Part shown: positions 37,193 to 46,336 of the stretch, in pieces
Numbering within the stretch: the stretch's first letter is position 1
Layout: the number at the start of each line of letters is the position of its first letter
Assembly (NCBI RefSeq): GCF_001636405.1
Contig: NZ_KV440950.1
Span: 2,379,712 to 2,443,711, forward strand
Reading direction: 5' to 3'
Source: Peribacillus frigoritolerans
Lineage (GTDB): Bacteria > Bacillota > Bacilli > Bacillales > DSM-1321
DNA: 64,000 bases
Made by a program: the position numbers and the translations under genes
Notes under the pieces: generated by a model
Told to the model about the DNA's origin: nothing
Seen by the model: the letters and a program-made list of their open reading frames with translations, nothing else
Database searches by the model: none

Positions 37193-38101
37193 TCAAGAAA
37201 ACCCCTGTGTCACCGGTTTCTTTTTCTTAACAGGCAGTTCTGCAAAAATCATTCCCAAGAATATGAATGCGCAGCCGATGATGGAAGCGGAAGTTAATTT
37301 TTCCCCTATCAATATGTATGAGGATAACGCTGCAAAAACCGGTTCCATTGAAAAGATCAGCGCCACTCTTGTAGGTGTAGTATAGGCTTGGAAGAAAGTT
37401 TGTGCGAAAAAGGCAAAGGCCGTGGCAAGGGCTGCCGTAACCAACAAAGCAGTCCATACATCCCTCTGTAACATGACCTCTGAGCTGAAGATGACGGAAT
37501 GATTCTCTTTGAAAATGAAAGCTGAAACAAATGATAATAAAGATACGGTGGAAACCTGAATCAACGTCAGCGTTAAAGCGGGAAGGGTCTTGGCATATTT
37601 AGCGGTAGTAATGATTTGCATGGCAAAACTGATTGCACACAAAAATACCAGCAAATCACCGATATTCAAATTGGAGCGGTCAGCGAAAGTCATTAAATAA
37701 AGTCCGATGGTTGCGGCTGCGACACCTATTATTGTATTGCGGGAAAGCCTATGCTTTAATAGCAGCAGGGAAAAAACAGGTACCATGACAACACTTAATC
37801 CTGTTATGAAGCCTGTCTTGGCAGGCGTTGTATAATTCAATCCGATCGTTTGAAGTCCATAACCGAGAAAAAGCCATACACCAATATGAAACCCAGCTTT
37901 AAAAAGGCCTTTGCTCCCGTTTTTCCCCTTTTTGTGTTGAGTAAATAAATAAGGGATGAGCAAGAATACGAACGCCATGAAAAAACGGACGGCATTAAAC
38001 GTGAAGGGGTCAAGAAATGATAGCGCATTTTGGACCATGACAAAAGTGACGCCCCAAATGAATACAACGAATAATAATGAAAAATCAGCTGTCTTGTTCA
38101 T
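37193..38101 (-). CDS. EamA/DMT-superfamily transporter
   Basis: The 302-residue membrane protein has ten predicted helices in two EamA repeats (about 5-145 and 155-290), with the PAKTGFITGL and SMEPVFAALSSYILIGE signatures of RhaT/YdcZ-like drug/metabolite exporters. The substrate is unknown. Its ATG lies 17 bp inside the end of the RNase H gene, so the two are translationally coupled. B. subtilis has ypdP, not an EamA protein, beside ypdQ. Confidence 0.88.
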   Translation of the reverse strand: MNKTADFSLLFVVFIWGVTFVMVQNALSFLDPFTFNAVRFFMAFVFLLIPYLFTQHKKGKNGSKGLFKAGFHIGVWLFLGYGLQTIGLNYTTPAKTGFITGLSVVMVPVFSLLLLKHRLSRNTIIGVAAATIGLYLMTFADRSNLNIGDLLVFLCAISFAMQIITTAKYAKTLPALTLTLIQVSTVSLLSFVSAFIFKENHSVIFSSEVMLQRDVWTALLVTAALATAFAFFAQTFFQAYTTPTRVALIFSMEPVFAALSSYILIGEKLTSASIIGCAFIFLGMIFAELPVKKKKPVTQGFS

Positions 38102-38498
38102 GATTTTCCTCAGCCTTATTCAATCGAATGGCCCGTCTCGCCAACTCATCCGCGGACTTATTTTCGATATTTGGAATCCATTTCATGAAAAATAAATCAA
38201 GCTCGTCGGAAAGCTTTAACGCCCGTTCCAGCAAAAGGGCATACTTATTTTTTGCGAATCTTTTTTCAATGGCTTGGTTTATGGCTTGGGAGTCCGTACG
38301 AAAAGAAACGACTTGATACTTATTGGCCACACAAATCTCCAATGCTTTAATTAAGGCATGGTACTCCGCTTCATGGTTTTCCATATTCCCAAGCGGAAAG
38401 GAATGCCTCTCGACCACACCGTTATTATTTATGAAAACACCTGCACCGCTAGGCCCTGGATTGCCCGCACTGGCACCATCAATATACACTTCGATCAA
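38085..38498 (-). CDS. ypdQ: RNase HI-like protein YpdQ
   Basis: The 137-residue ribonuclease H fold has the complete acidic set D7 (YIDGASAGNPG), E45 (EAEYHALI), D69 (RTDSQ) and D117 (SADELARR). B. subtilis YpdQ has the fold, though its in vivo role is unclear. It starts with TTG behind GGAGGAG with a 7-base spacing. Confidence 0.88.
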   Translation of the reverse strand: MIEVYIDGASAGNPGPSGAGVFINNNGVVERHSFPLGNMENHEAEYHALIKALEICVANKYQVVSFRTDSQAINQAIEKRFAKNKYALLLERALKLSDELDLFFMKWIPNIENKSADELARRAIRLNKAEENHEQDS

Positions 38499-38731
38499 GA
38501 TGTGCTCCTCCTCGAGTTTAACTGTTAAAATGTTCGATATAATAACGTTTCATGTAAAATTAAGATTGAAACATGAGAATTTCAGGCTGATATGGGAACT
38601 ATAATTAAAAAGAGTGATTAAAATGCTTACAATATATTATAAAGGGTATGACGAAAAAAAGGTATGAAAATTGTAAGCTGTTCTGCATGAATCGTGAATG
38701 GATAAGGAGCTGGAAATCTTTGAAGGTAATT

Positions 38732-39391
38732 ATGCAATGGACATATCAAGCTTCAAAAAAACCATCTGCCGATTTCGTTTCGGATTGGCTTGATGCCGGG
38801 ACTGCACTGGTCATTACGGAAGATCTTGAAAAGGCAGGAAGGCTGAAAGAAGTGGAATTCAAGGATGAATTCGATACAACATGGACCAAGAAGGAGTTAA
38901 AGAAACTCCTGACGGAAATTGAGGAAGAACCGCAGGATGTGACGGTCTTCTTTGATGGAGGTTTTCAAAAAGATGAAAAGGTGGCAGGAATTGGTGTTGC
39001 CATTTATTATCGTCAAGGAAAGAAGTTCTTGCGGTTACGCACCAACGTGAAATTGGAGCAATTCGAATCCAATAATGAAGCTGAATATGCGGCTTTTCAT
39101 GAAGCGGTCAGGCAGATGGACGAACTTGGAATCCACCATCAAAGCTGTGTCTTTAAAGGTGATTCTCTCGTCGTCTTAAATCAACTTTCCGGTGAATGGC
39201 CTTGTATGGAAGAAAACTTAAATAAATGGCTGGACCGCATTGAAGCGAAACTGGATAAATTAAAGATCATTCCTGTCTGCAAGCCGATTTCTCGAAAGGA
39301 AAACCAGGAAGCCGATCGCCTGGCCACACTTGCACTGCAGGGAAAGGCCATTTTCAGTAAAATAGAAATTGCTGGGTCAAAGGAGCCATAA
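38732..39391 (+). CDS. ypeP: RNase H-like protein YpeP
   Basis: The 219-residue protein has a short N-terminal domain (about 1-65) followed by an RNase H fold with D75 (FFDGGFQ), E118 (NNEAEYAAF), D144 (KGDSLVV) and D195 (QEADRLA). The frame is open from 38648, but TGAAGGT at 38721-38727 indicates the ATG at 38732, giving the B. subtilis length. It is divergent from ypdQ and five bases ahead of ypeQ. Confidence 0.88.
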   Translation: MQWTYQASKKPSADFVSDWLDAGTALVITEDLEKAGRLKEVEFKDEFDTTWTKKELKKLLTEIEEEPQDVTVFFDGGFQKDEKVAGIGVAIYYRQGKKFLRLRTNVKLEQFESNNEAEYAAFHEAVRQMDELGIHHQSCVFKGDSLVVLNQLSGEWPCMEENLNKWLDRIEAKLDKLKIIPVCKPISRKENQEADRLATLALQGKAIFSKIEIAGSKEP

Positions 39392-39396
39392 CAACA

Positions 39397-39582
39397 ATGA
39401 ACAGGAAAAAAATATATGAAGAAGTGGAAGATGTTCTCGCTTCATTTTGCCAAGATTGTTTCTTAAGAAAGCATTTTCGAAAAGAGAAGGGGCGTACGTA
39501 TGCCCATCAGTTCTGTATTTCAGAATGCACGGTTGGTGAAAAACTAAAACAGCTTGGCAATGAACTTAATGACCGAACTTAA
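39397..39582 (+). CDS. ypeQ: Zinc-finger protein YpeQ
   Basis: This 61-residue protein has Cys/His positions CQDC near residue 18, then H and HQFCISEC, a likely zinc site; the C-terminal half is helical. It follows ypeP by five bases, as in B. subtilis, so the two are co-expressed. The function is unknown. Confidence 0.85.
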   Translation: MNRKKIYEEVEDVLASFCQDCFLRKHFRKEKGRTYAHQFCISECTVGEKLKQLGNELNDRT

Positions 39583-39652
39583 TTGCTTTCATTAAGACAC
39601 AAGGAAATGAAGGATATGGTATTGTAGGTAAGAAAATGGAAGATGGAAGCAT

Positions 39653-40597
39653 GTGAAACAGCCTTTTACCATACCCCAAATTGATTTGCATAAGGAAAGA
39701 ATTGAAAAAAGATGCATTTGCTTTAAGGGTAGATCATGCGAACCTAACGTAAATATTCAGGATAGAATCAACGAAGCTTCTCTTCAATTGAAAAACATCT
39801 TTCAAGATATACGTAAAGAAGAAAAATACAGCTTGAAAAGATTGTATTGATTAAAGCAAAAGATGCACCTGTCATTGCAGAAGCTGCAATGAATCCTGAT
39901 ATTTATTCCCTTTTCGATGAGCCGCATGCAGATAACGAGTACACGTATCCGCATAATATCGGTGTCGGGATAATCGCCACTTATCTAGGGATGAAGCTTG
40001 GATTATCCAAAGAAAAACTTTCAGCCCTGACTTTGGCAGCCATGCTGCATGACATGGGGAAAACAAGGATTTCGGATAATATAGTGGAAAAACCGGGTAA
40101 ACCTAATGAGGCAGAATATGAAGATATGAAACGCCATGCCATTTATGGATATGAATTACTTAAAAATATCCCTGGAATCCCACCATCGATTGCATTAACA
40201 GCCCTCCAGCACCATGAACGGGAAGATGGGCAAGGCTATCCTCTAGGGCTGAGTGGAAAGGATATCCATCTTCATGCGGAAATCTTCGCTATAGCCGACG
40301 TATTCCAAGCGATGTCATCAAATCGTGTATATCATCAGGCAATGCCGTTTTATAAGGTGATTGAGCAAATGAACAGGGAATATGTTCAGTAAATTCAATC
40401 CTGAGATCCTAATGGAGCTTGAAAGCCGATTTATGTCCACGTTGGTAGGAAAAGAAGTCATGCTTACCAATGGACGATTCGGGACGATCATCATGATGGA
40501 TCCATATAATCCCCTTAAAGCTTTGTTGAAAACCGGTACAGAGATCATAGATTTGCGAATGGAAAAAGAATGGCAAATCGAACGAATCATCGGTTAA
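39653..40597 (+). pseudogene. Frameshifted HD-GYP-domain protein
   Basis: Three overlapping frames together make one HD-GYP protein: 39653-39850 (linker region), 39847-40392 (the HD domain, with LHDMGK and the GYP signature HHEREDGQGYP) and 40382-40597 (C-terminal FNPEI...LVGKEVMLTNGRFG). The junctions at 39847-39850 (TTGA overlap) and 40382-40392 need frameshifts to restore the usual single protein, and the normal N-terminal domain is absent. HD-GYP enzymes hydrolyse cyclic di-GMP. The 181-residue middle part keeps all metal ligands and could still be made alone. Confidence 0.65.
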
Positions 40598-40605
40598 TGG
40601 AAAAA

Positions 40606-40629
40606 AGCCCGATTATAAAAAATCGGGCT
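40606..40629. terminator. Bidirectional terminator before nsrR
   Basis: AGCCCGATT and AATCGGGCT form a 9-bp stem with A-rich and T-rich flanks between convergent genes; the nsrR stop codon lies in it. Confidence 0.75.
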
Positions 40630-41077
40630 CTTCGTCATTCTGCTTTACCGAATCAAAATAGGTTTTGAGCATCACTTTATTTTCGCTGAAGTCTGCAATC
40701 GTATATTGATCAAGGACTTGAAGAAAAGCATCCAAGGCATTGTTAAGGACAAATTTCAATGAACATACGGGAGAAATCACACAGTTATCGTGATCTTTAA
40801 AACATTCCACTAGATAAAAATCTTCTTCGGTTCTCCGCACAAGTTCCCCTACATTTATTTCAGCGGGTGATTTTGCAAGCCGGAAACCGCCATTTCTTCC
40901 ACGTATCGTCTCAATATAGCCTAATTTACCTAGATTATGAACAATTTTCATCAAATGATTTTTAGACAGTTGATATACTTCAGAAATCTCTTTGATATTT
41001 GATAATTTGCTGTGGTCGTGGGTAGCCAGGTAAATCAACACTCTAAGTGAGTAATCGGAATAACTCGTCAACCTCAT
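40613..41077 (-). CDS. nsrR: Nitric-oxide-sensing repressor NsrR (Rrf2 family)
   Basis: This 154-residue Rrf2 regulator has an N-terminal winged helix (MRLTSYSDYSLRVLIYLA) and a recognition region ending RGRNGGFRLAKSP. Three cysteines, C92, C99 and C105, hold the NO-reactive [4Fe-4S] cluster. The frame extends upstream, but GAGGCG and the conserved MRLTSYSDY start favour the ATG at 41077. It is divergent from hmp, the main NsrR target, which makes the assignment strong. Confidence 0.93.
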   Translation of the reverse strand: MRLTSYSDYSLRVLIYLATHDHSKLSNIKEISEVYQLSKNHLMKIVHNLGKLGYIETIRGRNGGFRLAKSPAEINVGELVRRTEEDFYLVECFKDHDNCVISPVCSLKFVLNNALDAFLQVLDQYTIADFSENKVMLKTYFDSVKQNDEEPDFL

Positions 41078-41175
41078 GTTTATCGCCTCACATTCTATCC
41101 CCATTTGACTATATCATAAATGTGAACATTTTATAAACATGAAAACTTATTATCTGAAAAGATGTATAAATAATA

Positions 41176-41228
41176 TTGCTTTTAATGCATTTAAGTTCTA
41201 ATATAAACATGTATTCAAAATACTTGTT
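41176..41228 (+). promoter_or_regulatory. hmp promoter with NsrR-type palindrome
   Basis: TTGCTT (41176-41181) and TAATAT (41199-41204) are 17 bp apart. Immediately downstream, AACATGTATT-CA-AAATACTTGTT (41206-41228) is an inverted repeat close to the ATGTATTTnAAATACAT-type NsrR operator. An NsrR dimer there would block transcription until NO destroys its cluster. GATGTATAAATAATAT at 41161 may be a second half-site. Confidence 0.7.
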
Positions 41229-41247
41229 TATGAAAAGGGGTTTACCT

Positions 41248-42456
41248 ATGCTATCCCAGAAAACTATCGATATTATAAAATCAACCGTACCTGTATTAGA
41301 AGTGCATGGTACAACTATCACAACTGTATTCTATAAAAATCTTTTCGAAGCACATCCTGAATTATTAAATGTTTTCAATCATGCCAATCAAAAAAAGGGG
41401 CGCCAGCAAACTGCACTTGCCAACACGGTATTGGCAGCAGCTAAATATATAGATCAACTTGAAACGATTTTACCTGCCGTGAAGCAAATAGCACAAAAAC
41501 ATAGAAGCCTTGCCGTCAAAGCCGAACATTATCCAATTGTTGGAGAACACCTATTAGGCGCAATCAAAGAAGTGTTACAAGATTCGGCTACAGAAGAAAT
41601 CCTTCAAGCTTGGGGGGAGGCGTACGGAGTCATTGCGGATGTTTTCATTAGCATCGAAAAGGAAATGTACGACGAAGCTTCCAATCAGGTCGGCGGATGG
41701 TCTGATTTCAAACGATTCACAGTGGTGGAAAAAGTACGGGAAAGTGACGTAATCACATCCTTTTATCTAAAGCCATCAGATGGAAATCAGGTTCCGGCAT
41801 TTCTTCCGGGACAATATATTACCGTTCGGATCGAGATACCGGGTGAATCTCATTTATTCAACCGTCAGTATAGTTTATCTGATGTTCCGGGAAAAGATTA
41901 TTTCCGTATTTCCGTTAAAAAAGAAAAGCCGGGAACCTCTCCTGATGGAAGGGTCTCTAACTACTTGCATGAATCCATTCAGATGGGTGACAGTATTGAC
42001 GTAACGGCTCCTGCAGGTGATTTCACCATCGACTTGGATAAACGAACACCGGCAGTATTCTTGAGCGGAGGCGTTGGCATAACGCCTTTCATGAGCATGG
42101 TACATGCGGTAGCTGAACAGACACCTGAGCGTGATGTACAATTCATTCATGCAACCGATAATGGCCATTTACAGCCGTTCAGAATGGAACTGACAGAACT
42201 AGGACACAAACTTACCAACTATCAATTATCCTTTGTCTTTAAAAATCCGAGTGAGGATGATAAGAACCTGCCGGATTTTGCAAAGCAAGGGTATGTTGAT
42301 AAGGAATTATTGAGCAGTATTGTTAAACCCGAGGCTGATTATTATGTGTGCGGCCCTGTGCCTTTCATGAAGGCCATAATCACTTACCTGAAAGAGCTTG
42401 GGGTAGATACGGATAAAATCCACTATGAATTCTTCGGCCCAGCCATGGCGCTATAA
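41248..42456 (+). CDS. hmp: Flavohemoglobin, nitric oxide dioxygenase
   Basis: Hmp oxidises NO to nitrate with O2 and NAD(P)H. The 402-residue protein has a globin domain (about 1-140, proximal histidine in [11 protein letters not shown]), an FAD domain (RQYSLSD, about 155-260) and an NAD domain ([13 protein letters not shown], then CGPVPFM). AAAAGGGG is seven bases before the ATG at 41248; the frame extends upstream through the promoter. It is divergent from nsrR. Confidence 0.96.
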   Translation: MLSQKTIDIIKSTVPVLEVHGTTITTVFYKNLFEAHPELLNVFNHANQKKGRQQTALANTVLAAAKYIDQLETILPAVKQIAQKHRSLAVKAEHYPIVGEHLLGAIKEVLQDSATEEILQAWGEAYGVIADVFISIEKEMYDEASNQVGGWSDFKRFTVVEKVRESDVITSFYLKPSDGNQVPAFLPGQYITVRIEIPGESHLFNRQYSLSDVPGKDYFRISVKKEKPGTSPDGRVSNYLHESIQMGDSIDVTAPAGDFTIDLDKRTPAVFLSGGVGITPFMSMVHAVAEQTPERDVQFIHATDNGHLQPFRMELTELGHKLTNYQLSFVFKNPSEDDKNLPDFAKQGYVDKELLSSIVKPEADYYVCGPVPFMKAIITYLKELGVDTDKIHYEFFGPAMAL

Positions 42457-42480
42457 GGTTCATTCATCGAAGGAATGTTA

Positions 42481-42509
42481 TTGACATCAAGAAGATAATT
42501 TTGCATACT
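42481..42509 (+). promoter_or_regulatory. SigA promoter of the proBA T-box transcript
   Basis: A consensus TTGACA (42481-42486) is followed after 17 bp by CATACT (42504-42509); TACTAT two bases further is an alternative -10. Confidence 0.6.
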
Positions 42510-42518
42510 ATATTAAAA

Positions 42519-42757
42519 CAATGAACGTTGAGAGAAGATTAGTATGCGAGAATCACTGTGACAGAGAGCGGCGTCAATTGCTGGAAGGCCCGCGACAGGA
42601 ATGCGCTGAACCTGCTTCTTGAGTCCTATGCAAAACATAGGCGCAAATCCTGGCGTTATCAGGCAAAGTGGAATGCATGAATTTGCATTCAATGAAGGTG
42701 GTACCACGGAGAGCAGCCCTTTTCGTCCTTATTTCGAGGATGAAAAGGGCTTTTTTT
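42519..42757 (+). promoter_or_regulatory. Proline-responsive T-box leader
   Basis: A stem I region begins around 42519 with an AGTA bulge (ATTAGTATGCGAG). GAA-CCT-GC at 42608-42615 has the usual form of a specifier loop and gives the proline codon CCU. The T-box antiterminator sequence GAAGGTGGTACCACG is at 42694-42708, and a terminator GCCCTTTTCGTCCT/AGGATGAAAAGGGC with T7 ends at 42757. Uncharged tRNA-Pro would stabilise the antiterminator and switch on proBA. Confidence 0.93.
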
Positions 42758-42790
42758 CATGTCTTAGATATTTATTGGAGGAAGTAATCG

Positions 42791-43879
42791 ATGGAAAAGA
42801 AACGCATCGTTGTAAAGATAGGAAGTAGTTCTTTGACCAACACACAAGGTGAAATCGACCAGAATAAATTTTCCGATCATATCCAGGCAGTGGCAGCTTT
42901 AAGGAAAGCCGGACATGAAGTTGTCCTTGTTTCATCAGGTGCTGTAGCGACAGGTTTTCGCAAGCTTGGCTACCCTACGCGACCTGTCACTCTCAAAGGA
43001 AAACAAGCTGCTGCAGCTGTAGGTCAAAGCCTATTGATTCAATCGTATATGGAACAATTGGGACATTTTGGAATCGTTCCGGCGCAGATTTTATTAACAA
43101 GGAAAGATTTCTCGAAAAAAGATCGATATAAAAATGCATATGCCACATTGATGGAATTGCTTGAACGAGGCATCCTTCCGATCATAAATGAAAATGATAC
43201 AGTATCGGTCGAGGAGTTGACTTTTGGTGATAATGATATGCTATCCGCCTTAGTAAGCGGCCTGGTCCACGCGTCCAACTTGATCATATTAACGGACATT
43301 AATGGGCTTTATGATTCCAATCCACAGACAAATCCAGGGGCTAAACGATTTGATAAGCTATCCGAAATAACGGATGATTTATTGCAAATGGCAGAAGGTG
43401 CAGGTTCCAATGTCGGAACCGGTGGGATGAAATCGAAGCTGATTGCAGCGCAAACTGCATTGTCTCTGGGGGTGAAAGTATTCATCGGTTCTGGTTTGGG
43501 GAGTGATAAACTTCTAACAATCCTTGAAGGCAATGGTGATGGCACGTATATTGGGAATGATCTCTTGACGACGGTAACGAAAAACAAACAATGGATATCC
43601 CTTCATTCAAAAGTATCCGGGAAAATTTTCGTTGATGAAGGTGCCGAAAGGGCCTTAGTTTCAAATGGCAGCAGTCTGCTGCCAGCTGGAATTTATGAAA
43701 TTAAAGGAGCCTTCAATAAGGGTGATGTTGTCGAAGTCTTTGGTGCAAATGGGTTATTAGGGCGGGGTGAGGTCCTTTATTCCGACGAAGAATTAAAACA
43801 GGCGATGGGAAAGAGGACATCCGAGCTTATAATCACTTCCATAGAAGTGATCCATCGCGATAAATGGGTGAAAGCATAA
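42791..43879 (+). CDS. proB: Glutamate 5-kinase
   Basis: ProB catalyses the first step of proline synthesis, phosphorylating glutamate. The 362-residue protein has an amino-acid-kinase domain (KIGSSSLT at the N-terminus, [17 protein letters not shown]) and a C-terminal PUA domain (about 275-355). GGAGGAAG precedes the ATG. It follows the proline T-box and precedes proA. Confidence 0.96.
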   Translation: MEKKRIVVKIGSSSLTNTQGEIDQNKFSDHIQAVAALRKAGHEVVLVSSGAVATGFRKLGYPTRPVTLKGKQAAAAVGQSLLIQSYMEQLGHFGIVPAQILLTRKDFSKKDRYKNAYATLMELLERGILPIINENDTVSVEELTFGDNDMLSALVSGLVHASNLIILTDINGLYDSNPQTNPGAKRFDKLSEITDDLLQMAEGAGSNVGTGGMKSKLIAAQTALSLGVKVFIGSGLGSDKLLTILEGNGDGTYIGNDLLTTVTKNKQWISLHSKVSGKIFVDEGAERALVSNGSSLLPAGIYEIKGAFNKGDVVEVFGANGLLGRGEVLYSDEELKQAMGKRTSELIITSIEVIHRDKWVKA

Positions 43880-43914
43880 AAAATCAATTTCAAGAAAAAA
43901 GGGGGCATTTGGAA

Positions 43915-45162
43915 ATGAATGAAGTGACGGCGAAAGGAAAGGCAGCAAAAAAAGCCAGTTATCAGCTAATCGGATTGAGTACGGAAAAGAAGAATGAGGC
44001 TCTTGGGAAAATTGCGAAACAACTTATTATCGATAAAGATTTTTTGATAAAGGAAAACCAAAAGGATCTGGAAGATGGCAGGAAAAAAGGTCTCAGCGAG
44101 TCTATATTAGATCGAATTATGTTGAATGGTAACCGTATTGATGACATGGCAGCGGCCATTATGCTTTTAATCGATTTAAATGATCCGATTGGGGAACGAT
44201 TGGAAACGATCGAAAAAGAGAATGGTTTATTGATTAAAAAGCAACGGGTGCCTATCGGGGTAATCGGGATGATTTATGAAGCAAGGCCGAATGTGACCAT
44301 CGATGCAGCTACATTATCCTTGAAAACGGGGAATGCTGTCATCTTAAGAGGCAGCTCGTCAGCCAAATACTCCAATATCGCACTAGTCTCTTCCATTCAT
44401 AAAGCATTGGAGAATACGGAAATCCCTGTAGAAGCTGTTCAGTTGATCGAGGATACAAGTCGTGAAACCGCTAAGGAACTTTTTCATCTAAATGACTATT
44501 TAGATGTCTTGATTCCACGCGGCGGAAAGAACTTAATTGAAACGGTGATTAAGGAGTCCACTGTCCCCGTCCTTGAAACAGGAGCAGGCAATTGCCATAT
44601 CTTCATCGATCAGACCGCAGATATCACGATGGTCGAAAAAATTGTCTTAAATGGTAAAACTCAGCGACCATCCGTATGTAATGCCATTGAAGGGCTTCTG
44701 ATCCATGAAAAATGGTTTGAAGAAAATGGAGTGCGTATTCTGGAACTCCTGGACGAAAAGGGTATTGAATTATATGGAGATGAAGCGGTTTGCAGCTCCT
44801 TTCCGAGAGCGAAAACGGCTACGGAGGAAGATTGGTCAACTGAGTACCTGGCTTTAAAACTCAGCGTGAAAACTGTAAAAGGTGTATCCGATGCCATTGA
44901 TCACATAAACCGATACGGTTCCAAGCATTCTGAAGCAATCCTAACGAGGGATGAACAAAATGCTTACGCATTTTTGAATAAAGTGGATGCCGCAGCCGTT
45001 TATCACAATGCTTCCACCCGTTTTACCGACGGCTTTGAATTCGGTTATGGCGCAGAAATCGGCATTTCCACTCAAAAGCTGCATGCACGCGGACCAATGG
45101 GGTTACCTGCCTTAACATCAAGCAAGTACTTCATATACGGCCAGGGGCAAATCCGGAAATGA
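43915..45162 (+). CDS. proA: Gamma-glutamyl phosphate reductase
   Basis: ProA reduces gamma-glutamyl phosphate to the semialdehyde with NADPH. The 415-residue ALDH-fold protein shows [12 protein letters not shown], the active-site region [10 protein letters not shown] (catalytic Cys) and [21 protein letters not shown]. The frame reaches into the proB end, but AAGGGGG and family length give the ATG at 43915. Forms an operon with proB. Confidence 0.96.
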   Translation: MNEVTAKGKAAKKASYQLIGLSTEKKNEALGKIAKQLIIDKDFLIKENQKDLEDGRKKGLSESILDRIMLNGNRIDDMAAAIMLLIDLNDPIGERLETIEKENGLLIKKQRVPIGVIGMIYEARPNVTIDAATLSLKTGNAVILRGSSSAKYSNIALVSSIHKALENTEIPVEAVQLIEDTSRETAKELFHLNDYLDVLIPRGGKNLIETVIKESTVPVLETGAGNCHIFIDQTADITMVEKIVLNGKTQRPSVCNAIEGLLIHEKWFEENGVRILELLDEKGIELYGDEAVCSSFPRAKTATEEDWSTEYLALKLSVKTVKGVSDAIDHINRYGSKHSEAILTRDEQNAYAFLNKVDAAAVYHNASTRFTDGFEFGYGAEIGISTQKLHARGPMGLPALTSSKYFIYGQGQIRK

Positions 45163-45183
45163 AATTCATCTCTTTCATGGAAG

Positions 45184-45208
45184 GTTATTAAAGCTCAATT
45201 AAGGGTAT
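45184..45208 (+). promoter_or_regulatory. Candidate SigB promoter
   Basis: GTTATT (45184-45189) and GGGTAT (45203-45208) are 13 bp apart, close to the general-stress consensus GTTTAA-N13-15-GGGTAT. It lies 35 bp upstream of a gene of a known general-stress family. Confidence 0.55.
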
Positions 45209-45242
45209 TGTACAATACATTACTTTTAAAGGAGCAGATACC

Positions 45243-45677
45243 ATGGACAAGAGGTTTATAGCAATATATGATAATGAAAATGAAGCGACTTCAGCAGTCA
45301 AAAATTTAAAGGAACAAGGATATACATCCGATCAAATATCAGTAGTGGCAAAAAACATCGATAAATTACCAACTGAAGCAGAGGAAGTCAGCCCGGCAAA
45401 AACTGATGGATTAGTAGCCGGGGCAGCAGCCGGCGGAGCTGTCGGATTGACAGGCCTGCTTATTGGAATGAGTGCATTGGCCGTACCAGGAATTGGTCCG
45501 ATATTGGCAGCGGGGCCGATTTTCACCACATTTGGCGGAGCTGCAGCCGGGGCTGCATCGGGAGCAGGCGGATTGAGAAAGCCATTAATGGACATTGGAC
45601 TGGAGGAAGCCGAAGCCGATCAATATCTAGAGGATATTAAGGCAGGGAAAATCCTTGTCATCGCCGATCCTTTTTAA
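45243..45677 (+). CDS. General stress protein, YflT (GSP17M-like) family
   Basis: The 144-residue protein has an N-terminal heat-induced-stress YflT domain (about 1-50), a Gly/Ala-rich hydrophobic hairpin (GLVAGAAAGGAVGLTGLL, then PGIGPILAAGPI) and an EEAEADQYLEDIKAGKILV end, as in YflT/GsiB-type SigB-dependent stress proteins. The molecular function is unknown. GGAGCAG precedes the ATG and the promoter resembles SigB type. Confidence 0.85.
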   Translation: MDKRFIAIYDNENEATSAVKNLKEQGYTSDQISVVAKNIDKLPTEAEEVSPAKTDGLVAGAAAGGAVGLTGLLIGMSALAVPGIGPILAAGPIFTTFGGAAAGAASGAGGLRKPLMDIGLEEAEADQYLEDIKAGKILVIADPF

Positions 45678-45776
45678 GTTCGTAAGTAAAACCACCATGA
45701 ATGAACAGACTTATGATGTTTGAGAACTAAACGCCATAAAAACTCAAAATTAAACAGCTCTTATTTATTGATAAAC

Positions 45777-45803
45777 ACCCCGTTCAGGATTCTTGAACGG
45801 GGT
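45777..45803 (+). terminator. Possible terminator hairpin
   Basis: ACCCCGTTCA and TGAACGGGGT form a perfect 10-bp stem, but only a weak T tract (TAATCTGTTT) follows. It may end the stress-gene transcript. Confidence 0.45.
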
Positions 45804-45917
45804 TAATCTGTTTGTAGGCTAATTTTATTGTCACCAACGATAAAATCAAAAGGAATTCCACATTTGTATGAAGAATAAAAGGAATATAGTCCTGTTAGCG
45901 TGAAAGGAAGGGGAATT

Positions 45918-46022
45918 ATGGAAAATAACGTAGATGGAAGCCGCTTTAAGAAATTAAGAGGCATGATGAATTTCACCATAAGGATCATTATGATGATGTT
46001 GATGTTAAAAATCGTTCTCTAG
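45918..46022 (+). CDS. 34-residue membrane peptide
   Basis: The reading frame MENNVDGSRFKKLRG continues into a hydrophobic, Met/Ile-rich helix (IRIIMMMLMLKIVL). An excellent ribosome site AAAGGAAGGGG is five bases before the ATG and a terminator follows about 80 bp later. No homologue is recognised; the basic, then hydrophobic layout suggests membrane insertion with the N-terminus inside. Confidence 0.5.
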   Translation: MENNVDGSRFKKLRGMMNFTIRIIMMMLMLKIVL

Positions 46023-46098
46023 TAATGAAAAGTAAGTTTAAATGAGATGAGTTGAATGTCCATTCTTTTTGTAATAATTAATATCAATCGGAATCCTT

Positions 46099-46124
46099 AA
46101 AAACCCAGGATAACAGGGTTTTTT
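46099..46124 (+). terminator. Terminator after the 34-residue peptide gene
   Basis: AAAAACCC and GGGTTTTTT form a stem around AGGATAACA, followed by Ts. Confidence 0.7.
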
Positions 46125-46336
46125 ATTTTTCATAATGAAAAATCTTAATAAAATGCAGAAATAATCTCAAGCGTACTTATGGCCATTAGTTTTCTTATCG
46201 CGGCTTTAAATGAAACTTTTGCGGCGTATTAGCTACCTTTATTATATCTCGTCCTTATTTGACCTGGGCTAGAATAACAGGCTGCCAGAGCTTACATCCA
46301 ATAAGCCAAATTGATTTTACGCTGGAGGTGGGTATT

